64,000 bases of DNA, taken from contig OY856188.1 in NCBI GenBank assembly GCA_963693315.1, positions 221,110,263 through 221,174,262 of the forward strand, written 5' to 3'. Made by a program: the position numbers and the translations under genes. Positions 33,666-44,699 of this stretch are shown in pieces; position 1 is the stretch's first letter, and each line of letters starts with the position of its first letter. Origin of the DNA: Diogma glabrata. Lineage: Eukaryota; Arthropoda; Insecta; Diptera; Cylindrotomidae. The notes beneath the pieces were generated by a model that worked only from the letters and a program-made list of their open reading frames with translations, was not told the DNA's origin and did no database searches.

Positions 33666-33789
33666 TAATTTTCCTAAAATTTATTAAGAATTTTTTGCCT
33701 TAGTTTTATATTAATTTAACCCTAAAAATTCTTTAAAATGTAATGACATCATTCAATTTGATCAATAACATTTGAATTATACTAATAAC

Positions 33790-35600
33790 AAATAGTTATA
33801 CGTCTGGCCTACTGCGATATCAGTTAATTATCAAATAATTATGAAATAATTGACTGATATCGCAGTAGGCCAGACGTATAATTCATAAAAAGTATATAAA
33901 GAAATGAAAAAAAATTCTAAACCAATTCCCCTCGTTCGGTGATAAATTCTCATAATTTTTTGGAAAATTCCTCAAGCAAGTGGTATTGATAATAGCCCTC
34001 GGCCTACGGCCTCGTCTATATATGTACATTATCTATATATGTACTTGCTTTCGAAATTTTTAGGAAAAAATTATTTCGAATTATCACCGCCCTTGGGAAA
34101 TTACTACTGAACATTTTTAGCCTTAGTTTTATTTTAATTTAAATCAATGAAATTCTCTAAAACGTAATGACATCATTCAATTTCACCAATAACATTTGAA
34201 TTATACTAATAAAATAACAAAATTTATACGGCCTACTGGGATATTAAAAATTATCAGTTATCAATACCACTTGCTTGAGGAATTTTCCAAAAAATTATGA
34301 GAATTTATCAACGAACGAGGAGAATTCGTTTAGAACAATTTTTGCCATCTTTCATTTCTTTATATATTTTTTATGAATTATAGGTTGGGCTGGTTGGCCT
34401 ACTGTGATATCAGCTAATTATTTCAAAATTAGACTGATAGTTTTTAATATCCCAGTAGGCCAGACGTATAAAAATATGTTATTTTATTAGTATAATTCAA
34501 ATATTATTGGTGAAATTGAATGATGTTATTACATTTTAAAAAATTTCATTGGTTTAAATTAAAATAAAACTAAGGCAAAAAATTTTCAATGTAATTTTAA
34601 AATAATTAATTTTCTAAACGAAATACCCTCGTTCGGTGATAAATTCTCATAATTTTTTGGAAAATTCCTCAAGCAAGTGGTATTGATAATAGCCCTCGGC
34701 CTATGGCCTCGTGCTATTATCTACATACTTGCTTTCGAAATTTTTGGCAACAAATTATTTCGAATATCACTGCCCTTGGGAAATTACTACTGAAAATTTT
34801 ATCCCTTAGTTTTATTTTAATTTAAGCCAATGAAATTCTCTTGAATGTAATGACATCATTCAATTTCACCAATAACATTTGAATTATACTAATAAAATAA
34901 CAAATATTTATACGTCTGGCCTACTGGTAGGTATATTAAAAATTTTCAGTCTAATTTTGAAATAATTAGCTGATATCACAGTAGGCCAACGTATAATTCA
35001 TAAAAAATGTATAAAGAAATGAAAAATGGCAAAAAATTTTCTAAACGAAATCCCCTCGTTCATTGATAAATTCTCATAATTTTTTGGAAAATTCCTCAGG
35101 CAATTGGTATTGATAAAAGATTTATGGCAAAAAAATATTTCGAATTATCACCGCCCTTGGGAAATTACAACTGAATTTTTTTTGCCTTAGTTTTATTTTA
35201 ATTTAAACCAATGAAATTTTTTAAAATGTAATGACATCATTCAATTCCACCAATAACATTTGAATTATAATAGTAACAAATATTTATACGTCTCGCCTAC
35301 TGAGATATTAAATATTATTAGTCTAATTTAGAAATAATTAACTGATGTCACAGTAGGCCAACCAGCCCAACCTATAATTCATAAAAAATTTATAAAGAAA
35401 TGAAAGATGGAAAAAAATTTTTTTAAACGAATTCTCCTCGTTCGTTGATAAATTCTCATAAGTTTTTGGAAAATTTCTCAAGCAAGTGTTATTGATAAAA
35501 GCCTTGTACTTGCTTTCGAAATTTTTAGCAACAAATTATTTCGAATTATCACCGCCCTTGGAAAATTACAACTGAAAATTAGTAAAAGGTAACAAAGTTG
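33790..35600. repeat. cluster of hairpin repeats (CGTCTGGCCTACTG family)
   Basis: A ~85-bp palindrome (33797-33881, arms TATACGTCTGGCCTACTG / CAGTAGGCCAGACGTATA) recurs with variation near 34223-34470, 34905-34995 and 35283-35380. Between palindromes are ~350-bp segments in both orientations with CTCGTTCGGTGATAAATTCT, TTTTGGAAAATTCCTCA, a GC-rich CCTCGGCCTACGGCCTCG and AATGACATCATTCAATTTCA. The cluster is a mixed direct and inverted array. No ORFs. Confidence 0.75.
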
Positions 35601-35614
35601 GTAACAATAATTTT

Positions 35615-36044
35615 CAACTTATTTTTTTAAATTTATTTGTCTTTGCAATATAGATAAGGTTAAGCGTAGCCGATTCTGAGAGTTTCAATTTTTACTATTT
35701 TTTAAGACTTCTTGAATACAAAAAATAAGGACGAAAGAATGAAAAACATTTCAATGGGTCGGCATTTTGTGAAAAATCAAAATTTAAAAAAAAAAAGGCA
35801 ACGCACAACGATAACTACATTCATACAAATTGTAATTTGTATCAATGTAGTTTTCGTTTTACGTAGTTTTTTTTTTAATTTTGATTTTTCACAAAATGCC
35901 GACACATTGAAATGTTTTTCATTCTTTCGTCCCTATTTTTTTTATTCAAGAAGTCTTAAGAAATAGTAAAAATTAAAATTCTCAAAATCGTCTACGTTTA
36001 ACCTTATCTATTGCAAAGACAAATAAATTAAAAAAAACAGTTGG
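35615..36044. repeat. large hairpin, ~200-bp arms
   Basis: 35615-35835 and 35840-36044 are inverted copies with the centre at ATACAAATTGTAATTTGTAT. Arms share TTTGTCTTTGCAATA, GACTTCTTGAATA and GGACGAAAGAATGAAAAACA. The short ORF across the middle is a by-product of the palindrome. It is likely a foldback MITE. Confidence 0.8.
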
Positions 36045-36049
36045 AAATC

Positions 36050-36765
36050 GGTTGATAATTGCTCGAGTTATCGATGCCACCAGTTTAAAAAACAGCTTTG
36101 AGAAAAATTCGTTCAAAGCAAAAACCACTGTGACGGCAAGAAAATAAGTGATTTTCAGGAATTTTTTAACCGAGATTAGGGATTTTCAGATCACGCCCTT
36201 TTGTTTTATTTTGTATATATTCAATTTAGTTTTCATAAATTTTTATTGAAAAATATTAAATAGAAACAAAGTTATGAGCTTCGATAGAAAGAGCTTTACA
36301 GAATTGTAAAACTTGGATTCATTCAAAGAGTGTTTTTTTTATATTGGAATTCGGAGAGATCGGAGAGATATTTTAAACGTCAAAAAAATTATCTGTGTTT
36401 TTTTCATTCTCGGATATATCTGATATATCTGTTCCCTGTTTTTTTTTATTCTCGGGTATATCTCAGATCATATATTTTCTCTCTGAAAACTCTTACAGAT
36501 ATTTACAGATATTTTTTTATACCGACTGGAAGTCATCGTATAAAGGATAAATTTAAAAAGTTGTAGATAAAGTTTCGATTAAAAAACAAATTTAAATAAA
36601 TTATTTAATAAAATTTAAATTTATTTAACAAATTTCATTTTAATTTTTTCCGCCAATAAACTCAGAGAACATTATATGGGGTTTTTTGCATTAAATTTCT
36701 AGACAATGACAGTGGAAAAATTCAACTTAAGTAAAATAAATAAGTGATGAAGAAGTTTCAACTTT
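36050..36765. other. AT-rich spacer
   Basis: Contains GGAGAGATCGGAGAGATA and several GATATATCTGA motifs between 36350 and 36510, but no gene or clear repeat unit. Confidence 0.4.
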
Positions 36766-36769
36766 GAAA

Positions 36770-36979
36770 TTGTCATCGCCTCAACGGCGTAATCGATAGC
36801 GTGTCTGCCCAAAGATTCGAGCCGGGCACTGACGAGGGTAGGTTCGAATCCGATCCGAAACACGTAAAATGTGAATTGTAGTTTTTTTCTGAGAAACTTC
36901 AAACCATACCTTTGAATTGAAAATATTCCAATTACTTCTTTACTTACTTGAGTTTAATTGATCTCAAAAATCCAAAATA
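36770..36979 (+). mobile_element. tRNA-derived SINE
   Basis: A tRNA-like head carries an A-box-like GGCGTAATCGATAGCG (36786-36800) and an exact B box GGTTCGAATCC (36841-36851) at tRNA spacing. A unique body follows whose last 90 bases recur inverted at 221-311. The head does not fold as a clean tRNA, so a SINE is more likely than a tRNA gene. Confidence 0.6.
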
Positions 36980-37076
36980 AATCAGAGAACATATTTTATA
37001 TCTGACAGTTAATTATCGGAGAAAAAAATTATACGATATATCAGATAGATTTTATTTTATCCGATCTATACGATCA

Positions 37077-37537
37077 CGAGTAAGAAAAGGCTAATAAACC
37101 AAGCCTGGGCCAAGCCCGTGCCACAGCTTTTGGGGTTTGGGCCAGGGTTAACATTTTCAAACGGTCCAAGGTTGAACCAATCTTAGACTGATGTCCTGGG
37201 GCCAAGTCTGGCAAGCCAGCTTTGGGCCAAGTCTGGCAAATTAGACTTGGAGCAGGTCTCCCAAATCAATTTTTCCCCAAACCTACTTTAAATGTGTGGA
37301 AAGAGGTTCTAAAAAGTATAACACATATAGAAATAAAGATAAACATAATATGGCTTGCACATGTTTACAATGCATTAACTCGGTAAATAACGCGTAATAT
37401 AATAAACTGAATCTTGGTTCAGTCTAGGCATTTACAACTAGCCCAGACTGAAACCAAATTTAACTAGCCAAGGCTTGGCTCGCAAATACGGGTCCAAGAT
37501 AGGTTGGTTGTTTAATATTGGCAGTTCCTACCCGGGG
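37077..37537. mobile_element. MITE-like repeat with GGGCCA motifs, copy 2
   Basis: Homologous in order and orientation to 684-1069, with a degenerate left end (CACGAGTAAGAA) and right end GGCAGTTCCTACCCGGGG. Contains an AATAAAGATAAACATAA insertion relative to copy 1. Confidence 0.6.
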
Positions 37538-37823
37538 ATATAGAAAAAAAAACACTCAATAAACACTCATGTTTGACCTTTTCCGATTTATTTCAAACTT
37601 CGGTAATCTTTAATATATTATAAAAAAATTAATACGTGTTTTTTTAATTTTTCACTTGTTTTGACAAAGGGTGGCTCGAAATTTCTTAAGAGATTTAGTG
37701 ACAATCAAACATTAAAGTTAAATTGTGCTCGAACGGGTTATTCGATTTGAGTAAATTTTCTTTGTTTAAAAGGTACTTAGTGAGGCTTCATAAAAATATT
37801 ACACTGACAAAAAACATCTATAT

Positions 37824-38421
37824 TGTGACGATTGTGGAATACGATAGAACACAACACAATAGAACATCTTTCGAGAAAATACTCTTTAGAGAAAATAGTT
37901 CTACTAAAGAAATATAAAAATCAATAAAAGATAATAACGTAACCAAAGTAAGCACGTAATAGGAAGTTTTTGTCCTATAAGAATTGGTTAAGGAGATCTA
38001 TTAGAGAATAGGTAAATAAACAAATCGAAAAGAATAGATTTCACACCTATGTGTCAATATTTGAAGATTGTGTTATTACGTTTATGTTGAAAAAGGAAGG
38101 TTTGTGTTCTAGAATATTATAATAATATCGAGGCTATTTAATGTAGTATATATAAGAGGTGTTGTTCGAGGATATCAATATAAAATTGTTAGCGATAGAA
38201 TTGAGTATAAAATTTAGCAGTGATATAGGCGAGTCGAAATTAACAGTGATATAAGTAGAAAGAAGAAGATTATTGTAAGTGAACAGTTAAAAGTGATATT
38301 TTGAACAATTGTAATAATACTATAATGAATAAAATTATAACGTTTAGAAAATCCATTGTGTTTTAATTTCCTGATTTAGTGATCGAACTAAATAGTTGTA
38401 ACTCATCTAAGAAACGTTACA
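37824..38421 (+). mobile_element. solo LTR with ATAT duplication
   Basis: A 598-bp sequence beginning TGTGACGATTG and ending AAACGTTACA, flanked by ATAT on both sides (37820-37823 and 38422-38425). It has a TATATAAGAGG promoter-like box at about 38148 and a GAATAAAAT signal at about 38325. No internal region is present, so it is a solo LTR left by recombination. In this AT-rich setting the 4-bp duplication alone is modest evidence. Confidence 0.6.
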
Positions 38422-38730
38422 ATATAGTATATATTTAGATGATTTTTTTAATTTTTTAGATATTTTTAAATTCTTCAAACATCGTTTTTTCAAAAAGTAC
38501 CGTTTTGTTTTCTTTCATTTTTTATATTTTAAAGGTTTATTATTTACTCAAAACACACTAAAATTACAGATATACGTTGTTTTTTGTTTTCGAGAAAGGC
38601 ATTTGATTGAATATATTATTAGTGTGATTTTTTGTGTACTTTGTGCCATTTACGAAAAACCAGTTTACTGATTCTATTCAGCTTTCTTTTGTTTAAAAGC
38701 TATTAAATAACGATTAATAAAACAAATTAC

Positions 38731-39205
38731 ACTGACAATTCAACTCACTAAATAAGGTCTCGATAAGGTCCGATAAAAACGCTTCATTTACTATTTTTTA
38801 ACAAATCAAAATGAATCGACATATTATTTTTCTCTGGTTGGAAGGAACAGCAAATTATTGTGACAATTTTCGGCTTACTACTATTAAGGTAATATTTATT
38901 TGCTATTTCGGCCTATTACGATTAAGGCAATAAACAATTATTCGCAATTATTCAATAAATGTTGTATGAAATAATGTTACTATTTCTGTTCGTTAAATTG
39001 ACTGCTAAATACAACTCGTCGCCAAATTATTAGTCGATTATTTTTCAACATTACCACTCATGCCATTTGAGGCTATAAATTTTCCTCGTGCGCTACGCGC
39101 ATTCGGGAAATTATAATTTAACCTCATAATCATTATTACATTCGTAATAATGATTATGAAAAATAATCGACTATTATTTGACGACTCGTGATATTATATA
39201 TGATT
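38731..39205 (-). repeat. dispersed repeat family R, copy 3
   Basis: Reverse-complement copy of 33068-33665, with the long version of the inner palindrome (TCGATTATTTTTCAACATTA ... GAAAAATAATCGACTA) and an extra GC-rich GTGCGCTACGCGCATTCGGG near 39088. Confidence 0.7.
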
Positions 39206-39209
39206 ATTT

Positions 39210-39985
39210 TTTGAGCATTTCAGATGGAATTTTTTAATTTTAATTTTTTAAAAAATAGAATATTCAAGGATGGCTAAATCCAAAAGTGTCTCTTTACCTT
39301 TTTTTGGGGTTTTCTAAAGATTTAATCCTTTACTCAAAACATACTAATATTACAGACAGTCGTTTTGTTCCGTTTACGAGAAAAACTCGTTTGAATATTT
39401 AGTAACAAAAAATATGACAGTTGAAGAGTAGATTTTCCATCTGTTGTTGTTTTAGTTTAGAATACGATCGATTTTTCTGGAATCAAAGGCATACTATTTA
39501 AGCAGGTTTTTTTAGGCAGAAAAATTAATTGTAAACCAAACACTGTATCGTGAACATAAAACAGTGTAAATAGAAGAAAAGTTAGTTTTTAATTGTGAAT
39601 AAAGTTTTTAGTGTTATTTAATAGAGCTATTACGCGTAAATTTTGGACGCAGTGGACTGGGCATTTCTACAATCAACCATTGGAGTTTTTGAAGTTGTTG
39701 AATATTGTTTGCAGAATTATTTGCCTGTTTTTGTGAAACAATAGCGGTGTTAAATACTTGCATAAAACCTGATGTTTTTGATTATTTATCAATGATAGAA
39801 TCCAGAAGGTGATTTGGGAATTATGTTTATCGAATTGAGAGTAAGGTTGAAGTAAGGTGAAAAACGTGACAACTGCCTAACATTATCCGAGAAATCAAAA
39901 ACTTTTTAGATAATATGATTTTATTGTTTTATTGATACGAACAAATTAGTTTGGATTTAGTCTTTGCCTTAACTATTTGAGTTTG
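39210..39985. other. AT-rich stretch, no gene recognised
   Basis: No ORF, tandem repeat or terminal repeats seen. Confidence 0.4.
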
Positions 39986-39987
39986 AG

Positions 39988-40183
39988 GGCCAGTTTCACA
40001 ATCCTCAGTTAAAGTTAAAGTTGGTTAACCGCCACTTAACTTTAACCGAGAGATAACTGAATGATACAAAATGCACTTAATATTTAGCTAACTGAAACTG
40101 GTGAAACCCATTTCCTTCAGTTAAGTTGCAGTTATGTTAAATTTAACTTAACTTTAACTTAACTGAGGATGGTGAAACTGGCC
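39988..40183. mobile_element. 196-bp MITE with GGCCAGTTTCAC termini
   Basis: Left GGCCAGTTTCACAATCCTCA (then GTTAAAGTTAAAGTT) is inverted at the right end, which ends GGATGGTGAAACTGGCC. The element is nearly a hairpin of GTTAA/TTAAC motifs. This terminus type is common in insect MITEs. Flanking duplication is not clear. Confidence 0.8.
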
Positions 40184-40269
40184 TTAAAGGTACAAAATTA
40201 AATATTTACTTTTTTGTTATAACATTCAATTGAAACATATTTTTAAAAAAACTATCACAGGTCTGTTTG

Positions 40270-40525
40270 GACGAATTTTCTGTCAGTTCGATCGTTAGTG
40301 AAGAGAGCCGACGAATTTGATCCGCTTCAAGAGACTACGGATCTGATCCGCGGATCAGCTCTCCCTTTACATGCCGACTGTTCTGAAGGATTTCCTAGCG
40401 ACAGACCAAGCCCGCGAACAAATCTGGCAAAAAATCCTATCGCCAAGCAACTTGATACTCATTCTAGTTCTACTGTATATTTTGTGAAAACAATCGTAAA
40501 ATTCAATAAGAAAGCGTTTTGTTAA
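40270..40525 (+). other. GC-richer segment with a 75-codon ORF, unassigned
   Basis: 40298-40525 is open (start MKRADEFDPLQETTDLIRGS) in a segment of clearly higher GC than its surroundings. An upstream CAGTTCGATCGTTAGTG motif resembles LTR-retrotransposon leader regions. No domain is recognised. It could be a transposon remnant or a small exon. Confidence 0.25.
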
Positions 40526-40529
40526 ATAA

Positions 40530-41340
40530 GGCATTTGTTGTGGTTTATTTTCCTTACCATCAATCTTAAAAAATTTTATTTGTAAATACTTTAATTTTTA
40601 TTTTTTCGTTTTGTTTTCTTTATTTCTGAAATCTTTAATTTATTTATTTAAAATTATTATTGTGTTTTGTTTTTGTAATTTTGAGGCTTTAACTTTACAG
40701 AAATGAATTGTTTTTGTTTTTTCTTTTTGTATTTCGGAAAAGAATCAAAGAAAATCACTAGTAATAATAATAATCCTTACAAATCGATTTTAAGTTTCTT
40801 TAACATCGACAACATCATCAACATTGGTATGGTTATTGTTAAATTATTAACGATCATTAATAATAAAAATTGAAATTCTGTAATAAGTTGAACAACATCT
40901 TATTTTTTCGTTAAAAAAAAAACAAATAAACAAGAAAGGATTTTCTTGGAAGTTCAGTTGTTTTATAGTTTAAAAGTGTTCTGGTTTTTATATTAATGTT
41001 TGTTTGGGTATTTATGAAACACAGTTTTTCAATTAGCTACATTATTAATGTATTTATTGTAGATTGATCCATACATTAAAAATTTAACAATTGAAAAAGT
41101 AAGCAAAAGATAAAATGTATGTGAAGTTTATTTGTCTCCATTGATATTGGAATGATTTTGTAGAAGACTTAAAGTTTAATAGTTTTGTGTATCGTGAGTT
41201 AAACAAAAACCACATGTTTTGAGCTTGTTGTCGATGAATGAAGTTAATTTGACAAACCCCAAAATCGAATTCAAAATAATTAACAAGTGCACTAACTAGC
41301 TAAGATTATATTCTTAAAAGATGTAATTAACATTTCAATC
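40530..41340. other. AT-rich stretch, no gene recognised
   Basis: T-rich runs and no ORF. Nothing else supported. Confidence 0.4.
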
Positions 41341-41345
41341 TGTAA

Positions 41346-41885
41346 ATCAATTGCTCCATATTTATAAGTACTATATTCGACAATGCATAAAGTATTCTTG
41401 TCAAGTTTGGGGCGCTGCAACTGTTTTCAGCCTGGCTTTTGTTTACTCAGTTCAAAGCGTGCTATACGAATTGTAGGTAATCGAAATTTAACATAAAATC
41501 TTGATTCTTTGCTCTCGCCTTGATCTCGTTGTTTTTTATAAATATCACCACGAACAGTGCTCGGATGAAATCAGATCCATCATGCCTCAAACATATTCTT
41601 TTTTCCGTTTTACTTTTCAATCGGTTTGTGCAATCAATCAAACTATCTTTCTCTCTCTGTCATAGTGACAAAAGAAACTTCTTTGTCCGTACATCGTACA
41701 CATAAAATGCTTTGTCCAAATCAATAGACTCGAGTGACTTCAATCTACAAACATTAAAAAAACCAACATTTAAAAAATCAACACCTCAGAAGTCAGAACG
41801 CATTATACTGTGGGACCTAGGTCTTAAAAGCTATATATATGTGGTATACTGTGTGCTTAATATATTGTGTACTAAAGTATATGAT
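41346..41885 (+). pseudogene. LINE RT C-terminal fragment
   Basis: Matches the minus-strand LINE at 44553-46565: SCQVWGA-like start, then VFYKYHHEQCSDEIRSIMPQ, NFFVRTSYTWNAL and ILWDLGLKSYIYVV in shifting frames. A 5'-truncated, diverged insertion of the same family. It has lost the poly(A) end. Confidence 0.8.
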
Positions 41886-41899
41886 ACAATACACATCCT

Positions 41900-42640
41900 T
41901 TGATACATCCTTTGATCTGGTAGCTTCAAACTTCAGATTAACTAAGATAAAGTAAAATTTGTAATTAATAAATACAAAACACAAAACTTGAGTGGCAAAA
42001 TTAGTAAAATAAAACTTATTGAGACAATTTTTGCTGATCCTACTGTAGACACAGAAATGCTAAATAAGCAATACGAAAAAGGATAAATCATAAAATGTTA
42101 TTGCGATTTGCGAAAATTTGCGATATTTCCAGTTCGTGCTTAAATGATGAAACACTATGCTAAATAATTTCAATTATTGTATTCTATTAGATTGAATCGT
42201 TTATTTTATTTATTTACAAATAAAATAAAATTGCAAAAATCTATTGAATACTAAAATGAAGAAGAAATAAATTTTCACGACATGTTTCTCTGTTATGAGG
42301 TTTGTTTGATATGTTTGTTGAGCTGACGATGAAAATGAAATTCTGACGTTTGCAAAACAATATTTTGATATTTTTCTTATTTTTTCCCCGTGGAATAAAA
42401 ATGTGGAAAACAACTACATATTATTTGAATTTCAACACTGGTGTCAAAATTTACTGTAGTAGGAAGGAAGACAGAGTAAATTGAATTGTTTAGTCTATTT
42501 GGATTTGTGTTGTGCCTTATATGTTCCATGTAGGACTATAGGCTGTCAACAAGTGTCTCCGACCTTTATTAATTTATTAATTCACTTAATTTTAAGGTTG
42601 ATTTTCACTTGAAGGCTTAATTTAATCGATTAGTTTTATA
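41900..42640. other. AT-rich stretch, no gene recognised
   Basis: No supported feature. One short ORF on the minus strand (42413-42210) has no recognisable content. Confidence 0.4.
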
Positions 42641-42764
42641 CTGATCGATTATTTATAATCTGCCCATAGTTTTTGCAATTTGCCAACTATATTACTTGAC
42701 TGTCGGTTAATTGGAAAACCGGTGTGTTAATTGTTGTTAATGTTCTGCTTAAAAACAATTTGAA

Positions 42765-42838
42765 CTAGATGAGAGTCGAACCCGGTTCCTCCGAGTTCAA
42801 AGTCTAGTGTCCTACCACTATAGGCCACTCAACACGAT
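42765..42838 (-). repeat. tRNA-like sequence (tRNA-Gln-like pseudogene or SINE head)
   Basis: On the minus strand, TGGCCTATAGTGGTAGG is A-box-like (42827-42811) and GGGTTCGACTC (42783-42773) is a good B box. Between them ACTTTGAAC would be a Gln (UUG) anticodon loop. The anticodon stem does not pair well and no clean acceptor stem is seen, so a functional tRNA is unlikely. Confidence 0.5.
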
Positions 42839-42949
42839 TTGTCGCAATGTGATTTTGTAGATTGGTATATGCTACTCAAAAACTCCACATTTGTTAACTT
42901 CTGTTAACTATGTGCTACTCAAAAACTCCACATTTGTTAACCGATAGGG

Positions 42950-44540
42950 GAAGTTATTGTTTTTGGGTCGATTTTCCAAATTCGAAATTTTTATGATATC
43001 TTTACATTTCATGACCTCCTGAAGCTATTTAGACTATTTTTAGCTGGCAGTCTGTATGTGTGTGTGTATGTATGAATCGCTGTATGTATAGACGAATTTT
43101 TGTTCAACGCTTTCTCAACAACGGATGGGTCGATTTTAACGAAAATGGTCGCAATCGATGTATCTTGGCGTAACTGAGACCCCATTCCTTTTCTAGTGAA
43201 ATTAAATCATTTGTTTTTAGTGGTTTCCAAAAAACTGAAAATCATCTCTTGCAAATATCATGAGACTATATAATGCTATAAAGGTCATGAAACTTCCATA
43301 TTGTTTGTCATCATGTCAGCCATTTATAATGAGATTTGTATAAACAACTGCTATCTTACTTTTTGAATTTTTTAAGAAAATGCGAAAAAACTACGTGTTA
43401 TTTTCATTACGCAAACGCATGATATCTGGATGAAACTTTGGAATGTAAATGAGCTGCAAACGCATCCGGGTTCACTTGAATATCGAATATCTGAGTTATT
43501 TTCTAAATTTTACAAAAATGTCAGAGGTTCGTTAGTGGATCGCTTGGTCAATTATTTATTCAATTATTTTTAACTTCTCGATATTGAAAACTATTGTTTT
43601 TGTGTCGATTTTCGAAATAGGAATTTTTGAACGTTTCAAGACCTCCTGCAGCTGTTTAGGCTATTTTAGCTGGCAGGATGTATTATCGGATGATCCGATT
43701 TCAACGGGAATGGCCACAATCGATGTACCTTGGGCGTAACTTACAACCCGGTCCTTTTCTAACGAAATCGGTTCATTTGTTTTTTTTTGTGGTTTTCAAA
43801 AAACTGAAAACTAGCTCTTGCAAATATTACGAGAATAAATAACGTTATCAAGACTATTTACCTCCCATTTTGTTTGTCATCATGCAACAATTTATAATGA
43901 CATTTGTATAAACAATTGCTATCTTACTTTTTGAGTTTATTAAGAAAATTTGAAAAATATGTGTTATTTTCGTTACGCAAACGCATGAGATCTTGATGAA
44001 ACTTTTGAACTAAAATGAGCTGCAAACGCATTCGGGTTTATTTGAATATAGAAAATATGAGCTTTTTTCAAAATTTGGCAAAGGCGGGGAGGATGTCTGT
44101 AGCTCTTTGAACAACTGTTTTTTTAAACTTCAATAACACTTACTCCTGACATTCAATTTTGTTGAAACTTAGAGCATACGGTTTTTGTAAAGTTTGTAGT
44201 AATTTTGCAACTTCCGGTTTGTCATTTTCGGCTATATAGTTTTATCTTATTCTTTTAAATATATCACAACAACAGCCATTGACGAATCTTTGGTAAAATA
44301 TTTCAGTTAACATAGAAGAAATATAGAACAAATTTGCGTTTGAGGTGTCTTGTATATAGTGGTCGGTGTTCATCAAACAAATGCTGACCTTTTATCTTAC
44401 CGATAGGTTAGGTTGTTGACTGTTGTGTTGGAGATCATGTTTTTGATATTGACATTTTAATGATATCTTCACCTTTCAATACCTTCTGAATCGGTTTAGA
44501 CAACTTATTTTAGTTTGCAGTCTGAGTGTTAGTATGTTAT
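42950..44540 (+). repeat. three diverged tandem units of ~630-800 bp
   Basis: Unit starts near 42950, 43590 and 44440 share ACCTCCTG-AGCT-TTTAG-CTATTT-AGCTGGCAG. Units 1 and 2 also share AATCGATGTA, TCTTGCAAATAT, TTTGTCATCATG, TATAAACAA-TGCTATCTTAC and GAGCTGCAAACGCAT. Unit 3 is cut by the LINE at 44553. No ORFs. Confidence 0.7.
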
Positions 44541-44699
44541 TAAATTTAAATATTTTTTTTTTTTTAATAAGAAGTGTTGTGTAGTAGGAATTACACAATG
44601 TGTCACAACAACACATAGATACCTTTTAAGACCTAGGTCCCACAACAACATGCGTCTTGAGGTATAGGTGGACGCTTTTTTTAAATCTTTGTGGATTGA

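Noticed and set aside
35712..35966. 84-codon ORF
   Set aside because: It crosses the centre of a large palindrome; its two halves are inverted copies.
37723..37917. 64-codon ORF
   Set aside because: It overlaps the start of a solo LTR and has no recognisable content.
42765..42838. Functional tRNA-Gln gene
   Set aside because: A and B boxes and a UUG-like loop are present, but the anticodon stem and acceptor stem do not pair properly.
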